A stretch of 64,000 nucleotides of DNA from Lineus longissimus (GCF_910592395.1 NC_088310.1:18359501-18423500), one strand, 5' to 3'; counted from the first letter of the stretch, positions 32,901 to 45,200 are shown. The notes: generated by a model not told the origin, from the sequence alone. Made by a program: numbers and translations.

Positions 32901-34571
32901 GTAAACTACGTTCAACGTGAAATCAAGTTGGAAATAGAGGATGTACACTGCTGGACTGACTCACAAGTAGTACTTGCCTGGATTAGCAAACCTGCCTACA
33001 CTTGGCAGACGTTCGTTGCCAATCGCGTGAGTGAGATACAGAATCTAGTACCACCTAGGAAGTGGAGTCATTTGCCAGGGAAAATTAACCCCGCTGATCT
33101 ATGCTCGAGAGGATGTTCTGCTGAAAGCTTAGTTAACTCGCAACTCTGGTGGGAAGGGCCAGACTTCCTAAGAAAAGAAGAAGAAAGTTGGCCAAAACAG
33201 CGAATTGACACAGCTGAACTGGAATTGGCTGAACAGAAGAAAAAACCCAAGACTTTCTCAGCACTGCAAGTCAAAGAGAAAACAACTGACCAAACCAAAA
33301 GTGAGCAGCTGAAACTAGTGGAGAAATATGAGAGTTACCACAAGTTTCTGAGAGTGATGAATAGAGTCCGAAGCTTAAAGTACCGAGTGAGGACAGGAGA
33401 TGGGCAACATGTTCGAGAAGAAAATGCAATCTTGACTCTCACTGATCAAAGAGAAGAGGAGTTGTATTGGTTACGTTGGGCTCAAGAACAAGCATTTTCA
33501 GTGGAAATTCATGCAGTACAGAATAATCTTTCGATTCCTGCAAATAGCCGCTTGAAACAGCTTGATCCGATATGGGATGAGAAACTGAAGTTACTCCGTG
33601 TTGGGGGGAGACTACACAAAGCACTACTGCCAGATGAGCTTAGAAACCCCATCATATTGCCTAATCACAATAGATTTGTGGAAATGTTGATAATCCACTA
33701 TCACATCATCTTTGGACACACAGGAGTTGTTCAAACCTTGTCTAACTTGAGAAGCAAATACTGGTTAGTATGTGGCCGGCAGGAAGTTCGCAGAGTCCTA
33801 CCATGTAAGAAATGTAGAAGTGCCAGAAAATTAGAGCAAAAAATGGCGCCGTTGCCAGAGGAAAGGGTTAATGTATCGCCACCATTTACCAACATTGGAG
33901 TGGACTATGCTGGACCACTCTATGTTAGAGAAGTACATGTCAGTGGAAAACATGGAGCTGGAAGCAACAAGGCTTACATCCTCATATTCACATGTATGGC
34001 CACCAGGGCAGTGCATTTAGAGCTGACAGCAAATTTGACAACAGAGGAGTTCCTACAGAACAATGTCGTCTGCCAGATGACAGCGCGCCATTTCGTGGCC
34101 CTGTTCAACCAGGCGCTCAAGGACGACAATCAGGCCTGGAAGATCCAGTTTGTCCCTGCAGCGCACATCCAACTTTTGTCGGATGACCACAAGGACATAG
34201 TTTATTTTTTTAATGTTGAACCGTTCGTGGAGGGGTCACTAGGTTTTGAGAAAGTGACCGACAACTCCATCTATGTCAACCGTAAATTAACTAAGGAACT
34301 TGTGGACGTGTCCCTAGCCTTTATGCACTTTACATGGGAGAAGTCGGAAGGCAGGATACTGGTGACAGACCTTCAGGGTTGGTTGCCCTGGGACCAAAAA
34401 GGCACCATCATTTTCACAGACCCGGCCATTAATTCAGAAACTCTGAAGACCGTATTTGTTACTGGCAACCGTGGTAAATTGGGTGTTGACGAATTTTGGC
34501 GTGAGCAACATCCGACATGTAACGATATATGCTACTCGCTAGGAATAAAGAGACCTCAATTTGCCTCTTAA
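29877..34571 (+). CDS. Chimeric open frame: BEL element 2 gag-pol joined to the alpha-kinase C-lobe
   Basis: An uninterrupted 1,564-codon frame. Roughly: gag C-terminus and zinc knuckles (CPVCQEAHLLYQC, CFNCFASHYVKDC), protease with DTGSGVSF (about 347), RT with WYLPHHPVVR and FVDD (about 771), RNase H, integrase zinc module (about 1,275) and the first part of the integrase core (VDYAGPL, about 1,342). At about residue 1,395 it passes in frame into the ALPK1-like last exon (QMTARHF, DLQGW, HPTCNDIC) and ends at that gene's own stop. Integrase lacks its second and third catalytic acidic residues. The first ~20 residues are out-of-frame text, so the true 5' end is unclear. Whether any protein is made is unknown; it may be a fortuitous fusion. 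Confidence 0.8.
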   Translation: MARAVRSGVGEARLFGGGKTHFTITLLEGECRKLVAGMKDPDYQDILQVLESKYGDVESCVQKAVIEIANMEAPSSLALKDMEPFCHKLVSAWNYILKKTEALCELDETSWIFTALVRPKIPKTLLRKWDGEKLKAKTKSTLPLKFPDLLERLLDALQVTRRTEMEGGKRPTTSSSTSHSQKPEKKHTSTSYGKPSAYALNVNATSNPKAGQSKQKTQSRTPKCPVCQEAHLLYQCQTFKAMSVSDRIDKVKSLKLCFNCFASHYVKDCNSRHCQRCGKKHHTLIHYDREPELPEEEQVQGLRQKTEFPKSVGLVKAITGPKEILMQSTLARIESRGAISVARILFDTGSGVSFISNKMARKLDLRGPKVEAEFSLAGGNQMRLKTERVKFHLSSAIPNWKGEEFEIEAYTVDQPSMDLNCVRVDLSKLQHLQGLQIADTYPRESAEIDVMLGLEDTTNILLPVRKTGPPGMPTATKSHFGWVLSGICPVEEPNQRHGKIGMVNTCHRVSLENETDFAARHWDLEHLGILPNEVKHQATELETDALQQHLDNTKLVDGHYVTGLIRHPDWKDKSLESNRTLAEKRLEGLERRLQRDPDLGKAYQEQIQELVDKGRAEKVEELEKQAQAIWYLPHHPVVRMDKSTTKVRVVFDGSAKGPEGVSLNDTLLSGPALQPDPLAILLRFRKHKVALVADIEKMFLQIGMQTGDQDLQRFLWRDMDTSKKPDVYRLKTVTFGLKSSPFSSIKTVVDHALTQTKEYPKATEEITENIFVDDVLSGEDNTTAAASLAVDMKTVLKSGGFPLRKFVSNKPEALAGLEESDLACGIVVVTEEQFTTKTLGIKYIPKEDVLMFSFCERMENVPCETRRTVLQQLHRIYDPMGLLAPFTLVAKRLFQQSWMDRTDWDEKLSDELHQNWVRWKEQVSDLDQIKVQRCIVPESFTQPRFTLHGFGDACVAAYGGVVYVRVEDLPTGRVHTAVLCSKTRVSPLGKKRSLPELELMAALITARLVNYVQREIKLEIEDVHCWTDSQVVLAWISKPAYTWQTFVANRVSEIQNLVPPRKWSHLPGKINPADLCSRGCSAESLVNSQLWWEGPDFLRKEEESWPKQRIDTAELELAEQKKKPKTFSALQVKEKTTDQTKSEQLKLVEKYESYHKFLRVMNRVRSLKYRVRTGDGQHVREENAILTLTDQREEELYWLRWAQEQAFSVEIHAVQNNLSIPANSRLKQLDPIWDEKLKLLRVGGRLHKALLPDELRNPIILPNHNRFVEMLIIHYHIIFGHTGVVQTLSNLRSKYWLVCGRQEVRRVLPCKKCRSARKLEQKMAPLPEERVNVSPPFTNIGVDYAGPLYVREVHVSGKHGAGSNKAYILIFTCMATRAVHLELTANLTTEEFLQNNVVCQMTARHFVALFNQALKDDNQAWKIQFVPAAHIQLLSDDHKDIVYFFNVEPFVEGSLGFEKVTDNSIYVNRKLTKELVDVSLAFMHFTWEKSEGRILVTDLQGWLPWDQKGTIIFTDPAINSETLKTVFVTGNRGKLGVDEFWREQHPTCNDICYSLGIKRPQFAS

Positions 34572-35890
34572 TTCTTACACTCCAGACGCAGTGGACGGGC
34601 CTCGTCCCTCATCCTAAGGATATCCAATTAGGATAATGCAATGGACTGTCCTGGGAGAGTCTACTGAATTCCTAGCTGAACAAAACGCTATTTTACCAGA
34701 AATGTAATATATCTATTTAGTGAAGGGTGTGTGATTCAGGAATTCATAACACTTTAAGAATTGAAACACTCTGAAGAGTCTATACACCTTGGAACTGCCA
34801 ACTTTGGTAAAGGTGGCTGGGGCGTTTTTTTGCGCGGTCACTGACTTGTGAGCTCAGTCCGTGACGCGATTGACATCGAAATGCAATATCTATCACATCA
34901 TGTCAGTCAACATGACATCAATCGATAGGACTGGAAGGCAGAGGGTATGGTTTGGATATAAATTTATTGCTTGGAATTTTGAAGACCTCTATTTCGGCTT
35001 GGGTTCTGAGTTTACATGCTACTGCAAGTCTTCAAAATACTATTAAATTGAAGAATATTGCGAGCCAGCATTTGACCTTGAGCATTTGTAAGGTTAAAAT
35101 AAGCAAAGTTTGTATTTCTGAGTTGAAACTTTCCAGAATACATGTAAATAAAGTTCAGGCATGCAAGTGTAATGTTACTATTTGTTCTTAGCAGATTAGT
35201 GGCTTGTAACTGTGCTAATTTCTAAACATTGTGTTTGTTTGAAGTGTTAACAAACAATGAAAGGGAAATTTTCTGGGAGTGCTGAAACTGCCGGGGAATG
35301 GATTTCCTCAAACATGCACAAATCATGTATGGTGGTATTCTTGTTGTCAGTTATTACACAAGATGAAGTGTTCTTATGTAATTGTCGCATGGTTTTGACT
35401 TCGATGAAAAAGTACAAGCACTTTTGTGCAAACCGTTCCTGACTTTGTAGCTTGAACTGCAGACTAATTTATTTCGTGAGGGACTGGTAGCTTATCCTGT
35501 GTAGCAGGGCTTTCCAACTACTACAAGCAGCCTGTAAGGGGCGCCAGACTGATCCTGGGGGTACAAAGAAACTGCCAGGGGTGCAGGACTGCTGGTCCAA
35601 GTTGCATTTAACCACCGTGCACCTGCCTAATGAGTATGACGGGTCTATTTTGGCCTTAAAGTCTCCCTTTGTATAGTACCCCCAGGTATATGGCACGGCT
35701 TAACCCGCGGGCCATGAGGGAATTCCTTTATGGCCCAGTGGTTGGCGCGTTGGCCCCAGAGTGGAAGTTAAGCAAAAGTTGGTTATATTTGTCGCATGTC
35801 GAAGTGTCGTCACAACATTGGAGACCTTCTGCAACTGTCGCGGGTTGAGGAAAAGTTGGAAGGCCCTGCAATAGAATCATTGGGGTAGCT
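34572..35890 (+). repeat. Inverted copy of the ALPK1 downstream flank
   Basis: Reverse complement of 4,043-5,377, with about 1% difference in the part compared by eye. It ends abruptly at AGCTACCCC (4,043-4,051), where satellite A3 starts. With the kinase fragment it forms the right arm of an inverted repeat whose arms are about 20 kb apart. Confidence 0.9.
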
Positions 35891-38800
35891 AATCCAAGAA
35901 CCTCCAGCAGGTCATTGGTACCGAGGACAGTACTTGTCCAATGAAGAGACATCCTCCGTGGATCAGTCTCTGTTCACGAATGCACACCCAGAACCTCCAG
36001 CAGGTCATTGGGGCCGAGCACAGTAATTGTCCAATGAAAGCACATCACCAGCAGGTTATTGGAGACGAGGACAACACTTTCCAATAAAGAGACATCCTCC
36101 GTCGATCAGTATCTGTTCACCGAATGCAAACCTAGGACCTCCAGCAGGTCATTGGAACCGAGGACAGTACTTGTCTAATGAAGACACATATCTGTCTACT
36201 GATTACAATGGACACCAAGAACCTCAAGCAAGTTGTTGGAGCCGAGGACAGTACTTGTCCAATAAGAAGGTATATCCCCTGTCCGATGATGGCACACCCA
36301 GGACATCCAGTAGGTTATTGGGGTCGAGGACAGTACTTGTCCAATGAGGTCACATCCCCCGTGGATCAGTCTCTGTCCAGGAATGCACACCCAGAACCTC
36401 CAGCATGTCATTGGGGCCGAGGACAGTAATTGTCGAATGAAAGCACATCACCAGCAGGTTATTGGAGACGAGGACAGCACTTTCCAATAAAGAGACATCC
36501 TCCGTCGATCAGTATCTGTTCATCGAATGCAAACCTAGGACCTCCAGCAGGTCATTGGAACCGAGGACAGTACTAGTCTAATGAAGGCACATATCTGTCT
36601 ACTGATTACAATGGACACCAAGCACCTCAAGCAAGTTGTTGGAGCCAAGGACAGTACTTGTCCAATATGAAGGCATATCCCCTGTCCGATGATGGCATAC
36701 CCAGGACATCCAGTAGGTTATTGGAGACGAGGACAGCACTTTCCAATAAAGAGACATCCTCCGTCGATCAGTATCTGTTCACTGAATGCACACCCAGGAC
36801 CTCCAGCAGGTCATTTGAGCCGAGGACAGTACTTGTCCAATGAAGGCACATATCTGTCCATTGATTCCACTGGACACCCCGAACCTCCAGTATGTTGTTG
36901 GAGCTGAGGACAGTACTTGTCCAATGAAGGCATATCTCCTGTCCGATGATGGCACACCCAGGACATCCAGTAGGTTATTGGGGCCGAGGACAGTACCTGT
37001 CCAATGAGGTCACATCTCCAGTGGATAAGTCTCCGCCGTCGAATGCATGCCCAGAACACACATCACCAGTAGATTATTGGAGACGAGGACAGTACTTTTC
37101 CAATAAAGAGACTTCCCGTGGATCAGTTTATGTCCACGAATGCACACCCAGAACCTCCAGCAGGTCATTGGGGCCGAGGACAGTAATTGTCCAATGAAGG
37201 CACCTCACCAGCAGGTTATTAGAGACGAGGACAGTACTTTTCCAATGAAGGCATATTACCAGTGGAAGAGTATCTGACAAATGAATGCACACCCAGTATC
37301 TCCAGCAGGTTGTTGGGGCCGAGGACAGTACTGGTCTAATAATGTCACATCTCCAGAGGAAAAGTCTGTGTCCACGAGTGCATACCCAGAACCACAAACA
37401 GGTCATTGGAACCGAGGATAGTGATTGTCCAGTGAAGGCACATCACCAGCATGTTATTGGAGACGAGGAAAGTACTTTTCCAATGAAGAGACATCCTCCG
37501 TGTATCAGTCTCTGTCCACGAATGCGCACCGAGTACCTCCAGCAGGTCATTGTGGCCGAGGACAGTACTTTTCCAGTGAAGGCATATCACCAGTGGAAGA
37601 GTATCTGTCAAATGAATGCACACCCAGGACCTCCAGCAGGTTGTTGGGGCCGAGGACAGTACTTGTCTAATGAGGTCACATCTCCTGACGAAAAGTCTGT
37701 GTCCATGATTGCCTACCCAGAAACACCAATAGGTGAATGGGGCCGAGGACAGTAATTGTCAAATGAAGGCACATCACCAGCAGGTCATTGGAGACGAGGA
37801 CAGTACTTTTCCAATGAAGAGACATCCTCCGTGGGTCAGTCTCTGTTCAATGAATGCATACCCAGAACCTCCAGCAGGTCATTGGGGCCGAGGACAGTAA
37901 TTGTCGAATGAAGGCACATCACCAGTAGGTTATTGGAGACGAGGACAGTACTTTCCAATGAAGAGACTTCCCGTGGATCAGTCTCTGTCCACGAATGCAC
38001 ACCCAGAACCTCTAGCAGGTCATTGGGGCCGAGGACAGTTATTGTCCACTGAAGGCACATCAACAACAGGTTATTAGAGACGAGGACACTACTTGTCCAA
38101 TGAAGAGATATCCCCGTGGATCAGTATCTCTTCACTGAATGCACAACGAGAACCTCCAGCAGGTCATTGGAGCCGAGGCCAGTACTTGTCCAATAAAGGT
38201 ATATCACCAATGGAACAGTATCTTTCAAATGAATGCACACCAAGGACGTCCAGTAGGTTATTGGAGACGAGGACAGTCCTTTTCCAAGGAAGAGACATCC
38301 TCCGTGGATCAGTATCTCTTCACTGAATGCACAACCAGAACCTTCAGCAGGTCATTGGAGCCGAGGCCAGTACTTGTCCAATGAAGGCATATCACCAATG
38401 GAACAGTGTCTTTCAAATGAATGCACACCAAGGACGTCCAGTAGGTTATTGGAGACGAGGACAGTCCTTTTCCAAGGAAGAGACATCCTCCGTGGATCAG
38501 TATCTGTTCACTGAATGCACACCCAGAACCTCCAGCAGGTCATTTGAGGCGAGGACAGTACTTGTCCAATGAAGGCACATCGCCAGCAGGTTATTGGAGA
38601 CGAAGACAGTAATTTTCCAATGAAGAGACATCCCCGTGGATCAGTGTCTGTCCACGAATGCATACCCAGAACCTCCAGCAAGTCATTAGGGTAGAGGACA
38701 GTAAATGTCCAATGAAGGTACATCACCAGCAGGTTATTGGAGACGAGGACAGTACTTGACCAATGAAGAGACATTCCTCGTGGATCAGTCTTGTCCACGA

Positions 38801-40145
38801 ATGCACAGCCAGGACCTCCAGCAGGTCATTTGAGACGAGGACAGTAATTGTCCAATGAAGGCATATCACCAGTGGAACAGTATCTGTCAAATGAATGCAC
38901 ACCCAGAACCTCCAGCAGGTCATTGGGGCCGAGGACAGTAATTTTTCAATGAAGGCACATGACCAGCAGGTTATTGGAGACGAGGACAGTACTTTTCTAA
39001 TGAAGAGACATCCTCCGTGGGTCAGTCTCTGTCCAGGAAGGCACACCAGAAACCTCAAGTAGGTCATTGGGGCCGAGGAAAGTACATTTCCAATGAAGAG
39101 ACATCCTCTGTCGATTAGTATCTGTTCACTGATTGCACACCCAGGATATCCAGTAGGTTATTTGGGCCGAGGACAGTACTTGTCCAACGAGGTCACATCT
39201 CTAGTGGCGAAGTCTCCGCCAACGAATGCATACCCAGAACCTCCAGCAGGTCATTTGGGGCCGAGGACAGTAATTGTCCAATGAAGGCACATCACCAGCA
39301 TGTTATTTGAGACGACGACAGTACTTTTCTAATGAAGAGACATCCCCCGTGGTTTAGTCTCTGTCCACGAATGCACACCCAGTACCTCCAGCAGGACATT
39401 GGGGCCGAGGACAGTAATTGTCCACTGAAGGCACATCAACAACAGGTTATTAGAGACGAGGACACTATTTGTCCAGTGACGAGATATCCCCATTGATCAG
39501 TATCTCTTCACTGAATGCACACCCAGGACCTTCAGCAGGTCATTGGAGCCGAGGCCAGTACTTGTCCAATGAAGGCATATCACCAATGGAACAGTATCTT
39601 TCAAATGAATGAACACCAAGGACGTCCAGTAGGTTATTGGAGACGAGGACAGTCCTTTTCCAAGGAAGAGACATCCTCCGTGGATCAGTATCTCTTCACT
39701 GAATGCACAACCAGGACCTTCAGCAGGTCATTGGAGCCAAGGCCAGGACTTGTCCAATGAAGGCACATCACCAGCAGGTTATTGGAGACGAAGACAGTAA
39801 TTTTCCAATGAAGAGGCATTCCCGTGGATCAGTCCTGTCCACGAGTGCACACCCAGGACCTCCAGCAGGTCATTGGAGACGAGGACAGTAATTGTCCAAT
39901 GAAGGCATATCACCAGTGGAACAGTATCTGTCAAATGAATGCACACCCAGAACCTCCAGCAGGTCATTGGAGCCGAGGACAGTACTTGTCAAATGAAGGC
40001 ACATATCTGTCCACTGAATCCAATGGACACCCAGAATCTCAAGCATGTTGTTGGAGCTGGGGACAGTACTTGTCCAATGAAGGCATATCTCCTGTTCGAT
40101 GATTGCACACCAAGGACATCCAGTAAGTTAATGGGGGTTGTGGAC
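35891..40145 (+). repeat. Satellite array A3
   Basis: Same satellite family, about 4.25 kb, apparently in one orientation throughout. Its right end matches the right end of A1, including the degenerate last unit, and leads into the second copy of the gene unit. It therefore marks the junction between the two tandem units. Confidence 0.9.
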
Positions 40146-42286
40146 AATACATGTAATTGATCTGATAAAGGCATGCATCACAACTTTGCATGATTTTCAA
40201 TTCGAGTCTCATGAAGATGGATGTTTCACGGACTTTTTTTCAGTTCACACCAATATGCATGTAGCTGTTGACTAATTAACTCACCAAATTGGTGGCAAGC
40301 TATTTAGCTTTCAATTCGCATCAACTGAAAGCATATCCGACATGAAATCGCAGACAGCACCGAGGTCATTAAACATTTCTCGCCAATGCTCAGGCACGTT
40401 TAAAAACCTCACCATGTTATAACTAACACCGAGACGCACTTCCTCATATACATTCTAATGTGTATTTTTCTCCGATTTAAATATACAAATCAAGACAATT
40501 TAAAGATGGTAACAAAGCCTTGTGTAGCCCACCTTGCCTTGTGTTCATACACATGCCTCCAAGAATTAATAAAGACAAGATTTATGAATTCTTGATGCCA
40601 CTGACCCAATCAAATGACACGTACAATAATCCTCTACGGACTGGTCACTTCAAACCAGCTCAACTCATGACACGTTTCCTGGGACAGGGAGTATGATGAC
40701 CCCCTCATTAGTATGATGAATCCCCTAATTACATCTAACACTTTCTGTAGCATCTAATGTCAAGCAATTTGAAGCTCACCGCGGCACTACTCAATTTTGC
40801 TTCGAAACGTTGATGAAGACTTCTCTGAAGCTTTTCCTAGACTGTTGGCCAATGTTGAAAGTGAGCTTGTGTCAGAAATTCTGACGGTGATATCAAAGAC
40901 AAAGCTCACATTTTGGTTCATGAAAGTCCAATAATGATATGATGTAAAATCAGCTACCCCAATGATTCTATTGCAGGGCCTTCCAACTTTTCCTCAACCC
41001 GCGACAGTTGCAGAAGGTCTCCAATGTTGTGACGACCCTTCGACATGCGACAAATATAACCAACTTTTGCTTAACTTCCACTCTGGGGCCAACGCGCCAA
41101 CCACTGGGCCATAAAGGAATTCCCTCATGGCCGGCGGGTTAAGCCGTGCCATATACCTGGGGGTACTATACAAAGGGAGACTTTAAGGCCAAAATAGACC
41201 CGTCATACTCATTAGGCAGGTGCACGGTGGTTAAGTGCAACTTGGACCAGCAGTCTTGCACCCCTGGCAGTTTCTTTGTACCCCCAGGATCAGCCTGGTG
41301 CCCCTTACAGGCTGCTTGTAGTAGTTGGAAAGCCCTGCTACACAGGATAAGCTACCAGTCCCTCACGAAAAAAATTAGTCTGCAGTTCAAGCTACAAAGT
41401 CTGGAACGGTTTGCACAAAAGTGCTTGTCCTTTTTCATCGAAGTCAAAACCATGCGACAATTACATAAGAACACTTCATCTTGTGTAATAACTGACAACA
41501 AGAATACCACCATACATGATTTGTGCATGTTTGAGGAAATCCATTCCCCGGCAGTTTCAGCACTCCCAGAATATTTTCCTTTCATTGTTTGTTAACACTT
41601 CAAACAAACACAATGTTTAGAAATTAGCACAGTCACGAGCCACTAATCTGCTAAGAACAAATAGTAACATTACGCTTGCATGCCTGAACTTTATTTACAT
41701 GTATTCTGGAAAGTTTCAACTCAGATATTGTTATGGACAGAAATACAAACTTTGCTTATTTTAACCTTACAAATGCTCAAGGTCAAATGCTGGCTTGCAA
41801 TATTCTTCAATTTAATAGTATTTTGAAGACTTGCAGTAGCATGTAAACTCAGAACCCAAGCCGAAATAGAGGTCTTCAAAATTCCAAGCAATAAATTTAT
41901 ATCCAAACCATACCCTCTGCCTTCCAGTCCTATCGATTGATGTCATGTTGACCGACAGGATGTGATAGATATTGCATTTCGATGTCAATCGCGTCACGGA
42001 CTGAGCTTACAAGTCAGTGACCGCGCAAAAAAACGCCCCAGCCACCTTTACCAAAGTTGGCAGTTCCAAGGTGTATAGACTCTTCAGAGTGTTTCAATTC
42101 TTAAAGTGTTATGAATTCATGAATCACACACCCTTCACTAAATAGATATATTACATTTCTGGTAAAATAGCGTTTTGTTCAGCTAGGAATTCAGTAGACT
42201 CTCCCAGGACAGTCCATTGCATTATCCTAATTGGATATCCTTAGGATGAGGGACGAGGCCCGTCCACTGCGTCTGGAGTGTAAGAA
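40146..42286. other. Non-coding flank 3' of ALPK1-like copy 2
   Basis: Direct duplicate of 3,251-5,377. No gene is supported. A minus-strand AATAAA lies at 41,690-41,695. Confidence 0.65.
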
Positions 42287-45200
42287 TTAAGAGGCAAATT
42301 GAGGTCTCTTTATTCCTAGCGAGTAGCATATATCGTTACATGTCGGATGTTGCTCACTCCAAAAGTCGTCAACACCCTCTTTACCACGGTTACCAGTAAC
42401 AAATACGGTCTTCAGAGGTTCTGAATTAATGGCAGGGTCTGTGAAAATGATGGTGCCTTTTTGGTCCCGGGGCAACCAACCCTGAAGGTCTGTCACCAGT
42501 ATCCTGCCTTCGGACTGCTCCCATGTAAAGTGCATAAAGGCTAGGGACACGTCCACAAGTTCCTTAGTTAAATCTGGGTTGACATACTTGGAGTTGTTGG
42601 TCACTTTGACAAAATCTGACCCCTCCACGAACGGCTCAACATTTAACAAATAAACTATGTCCTTGTGGTCATCCGACAAAAGTTGGATGTGCGCTGCAGG
42701 GACAAACTGGATCTTCCAGGCCTGATTGTCGTCCTTGAGCGCCTGGTTGAACAGGGCCACGAAATGGCGCGCTGTCATCTGGCAGACGACATCCTGGTAG
42801 TACAAATGCAGCTTCTTCCGCCTGGCATCTCGGTATCTCTTGCCAACGTATCTATCAAGACAAAGAACATCTGGTGAGTTAAACGACGCTTCTAAAAATG
42901 GACACCGTATCAGAGAGATATTTCTAGCGCTTGCTGCAATTCGACCTCAGAGTAGATAGATTGTCTATTTCTGTGTCCGGATGTACCCTTTAATTTGTTA
43001 CCTTGCTTTTGGTTCATCCTGATTAAGATACTGAAGTTTGATGACGTCACGCATGGCTCCCTTTGGACGAACGTCCAGCTTGTCATCGACGTAGACCAGG
43101 GTCGTCGAGCAAGTCCATGTATTGTGGGCAGCGTCGAATTTAAACACCCGGGCACCTGGGAAATACATGCGTAGATTCTTGAAATTACGGCCGGTCCCTG
43201 GAGGCGGACACCGATGACTAGAGATGCCCCGGCGGCGTCCACCAGACTGCCAGTGGCACATGGACAACAACACAGACAGAAGTTTTCTTTCTATCTGTTT
43301 TATACACATAGGTTAATATTCAGTGCACGACACTTGAATTTGAATTTCAGTCAATCGTCAGTATGGAAATAATTTCCATTTTAAAACCTTTTTTTTAATG
43401 AAACAACTCTGAATTTCTTCTATATAAAAGGAAAAAAGGACGAGATTTCAGTTCAATAGCCTAAAAAGTATGTCTCAGCGGTCAGTTAACCCGTCGCAGT
43501 ACCTGTGTATTTTTGTTTCAGTCAGAATTATTGGTGATAGCGTCTTCAGTGACAAAATTGACGTCATATCCTTTGCCGATACACGTACATGTACTTACTT
43601 ATGCCATTGAGGAAATACTCAGAAGTTGGAATCATGATGTGCCAAGTAGATACTTACGATGAACACCCAACGGTATCTCGCCTGTCTTTAAGGCGTGACC
43701 TTGGCAGAAATCAGTCATCTCGATATTAGCGGAAGGATTCATTGTCTGTCCAGGCAATGCAGAGAGGGTGCAGTCTACGAATGACCTTATTGGGCTCACT
43801 GGATCAGGCACGAGGAACGTCTGCGGGAGTTGTGTGGGTTTGTCTTCGAGGTTCATCGGTTGGACACTCTCAACGTACTCGTCAATTTCGACCCCTTGTT
43901 CGTGACTCGCGATGGACGCATCCTCTGTCTTTGGATTCATCAAGCCTTGCGTTGATCCACTGTAACCTGTATCCTCAGATGAAGCATAAACACCAAAATC
44001 ATCAGCAAGAGTAGCAGCTTCATGCGGCAATTCAAACTGTCCTCCGAGACTACCAGTCCAAGAAGCAGTTTCTACGACATTATTGGCGCTCGGAAGCCCC
44101 AGGCAATGCGATGCGACAGGCGGGCGAACTACCGCAGGAGTGCCGCTCTCTTCATTCGGACCGCCGCCAGATTTGGTCATCTGCTGAAACTGACCTTCTC
44201 TATCTCCCACTTTCACTGCTATCCCTGTGTCTCGATACCTTGACGAGTCTGCTGTCTCTGGCTGCCGTCGTCCTGATGGTCGAGTGTCAGCCTCTGGGTC
44301 CATAAGAGTAGGTGCTACTGACAAACTCACTGAGATGGAAGTTGTCTTTTCCGAGAGATCAGCGACTGAAGTGTCTCCTTCTTGTTCACCATTCCCTGCA
44401 GTGGAGCCAATAGCATGTCTGTTAGCTCTTGTATTGGAACGGGTGAGTCGAGCTCGAGTACCCGAGCGGTTGTGCTCGGTCACCACAGGAGTAGCAGCCG
44501 CTGGTTGTCGTTTGGATGGCTTGGTGTCAGCCTCTGGTTCCGTAAGTGTAGGTGCCAGGCTCCAAGAGATTGAACGAACACGTGTCGTTGCAGATTCTTC
44601 CATGGCCCTTTCTTTTTGGTTGTCTTTCCTTGGAGTGGCAGCACCAGTAGCATGTCTCGTAACCCGGGTGCGGAAACGGGACAATGGCGCTCGACTGTTG
44701 GCTGTGTCCTCAGGATGGGACACCACCTGAGTGCCTATGTGGTTAGGGGTCGATGCCACAGATTCTCGGAGAGTCGGGTACCGGTATTCATAAGCTGGTA
44801 GGTTGAGAAACTCATTAGTTTCAGGAGCACTGACAGTTTTTCGCGGTAGATCCAGCAAGTCATGGACTTTATGGATTGCTTTGACAAAGTTCTCCTCGAG
44901 AGGAACAGCGTCAGTAGCGGCGCAGTGATGATCATAAATGACCATGCAGTTCTTTTCGATCTCAATAGCTTTCGAGATTGCTCCTGGGGTAGCCATCAGA
45001 CGGTAGGCTATGAAACATTGGTACACAGCGCATGTGAATTCATTCAGCTGCTCTCGACTCGTGAGTTTATTCAATGATAGGTGTCCCTTGAGGCTCATCT
45101 TGAGGTCGTTGAGAGCCTGAGTGATCTGCTTAAGCCGGTCTTCCTGAGGCAGTGTGATCACGAACATGAGCAACACCTCGCCAGCCCTTCGCTGGAAGAG

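Larger units (their letters stand above)
27473..34062 (+). mobile_element. BEL/Pao LTR retrotransposon 2, 3'-truncated, in a kinase exon
   Basis: The element starts TGTTGTG at 27,473 and ends CTACAGAACA at 34,062, flanked by the 5-bp duplication ATGTC (27,468-27,472 and 34,063-34,067). The second unit has the empty site with one ATGTC at 63,952-63,956. The likely 5' LTR is 27,473-27,654. The second half of integrase and nearly all of the 3' LTR are missing. It belongs to a different BEL lineage from element 1, with a DTGS protease and an FVDD reverse transcriptase. Confidence 0.88.
26074..34571 (+). pseudogene. ALPK1-like: Inverted partial ALPK1-like kinase domain split by insertions
   Basis: A third, plus-strand copy of the alpha-kinase 3' end. 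It has 97 bases of the N-lobe exon (26,074-26,170, VYVDEKLNVRPKGAM), the following intron enlarged by a 1.06-kb insertion, then the last exon in two pieces: 27,409-27,472 and 34,063-34,571, with BEL element 2 between. The C-lobe keeps DLQGW, FTDPAINS and HPTCNDIC and the natural stop. It differs from the intact copies by about 13 residues and a 3-bp insertion, against roughly five synonymous changes, which fits weak or no constraint. The sensor domain and linker are absent, so it cannot make a normal kinase. Confidence 0.85.
3181..40080. repeat. Tandem segmental unit 1
   Basis: About 36.9 kb that starts again at 40,081. The displacement is 36,909-36,915 across the kinase, 37,016 across the 3' part of the TIFA-like gene, and 36,479-36,496 from there to the right edge. 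The differences come from a ~100-bp indel, the 526-bp TIFA deletion, and 17-bp and 7-bp indels in BEL element 1. Kinase exons differ by well under 1%. Confidence 0.9.
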
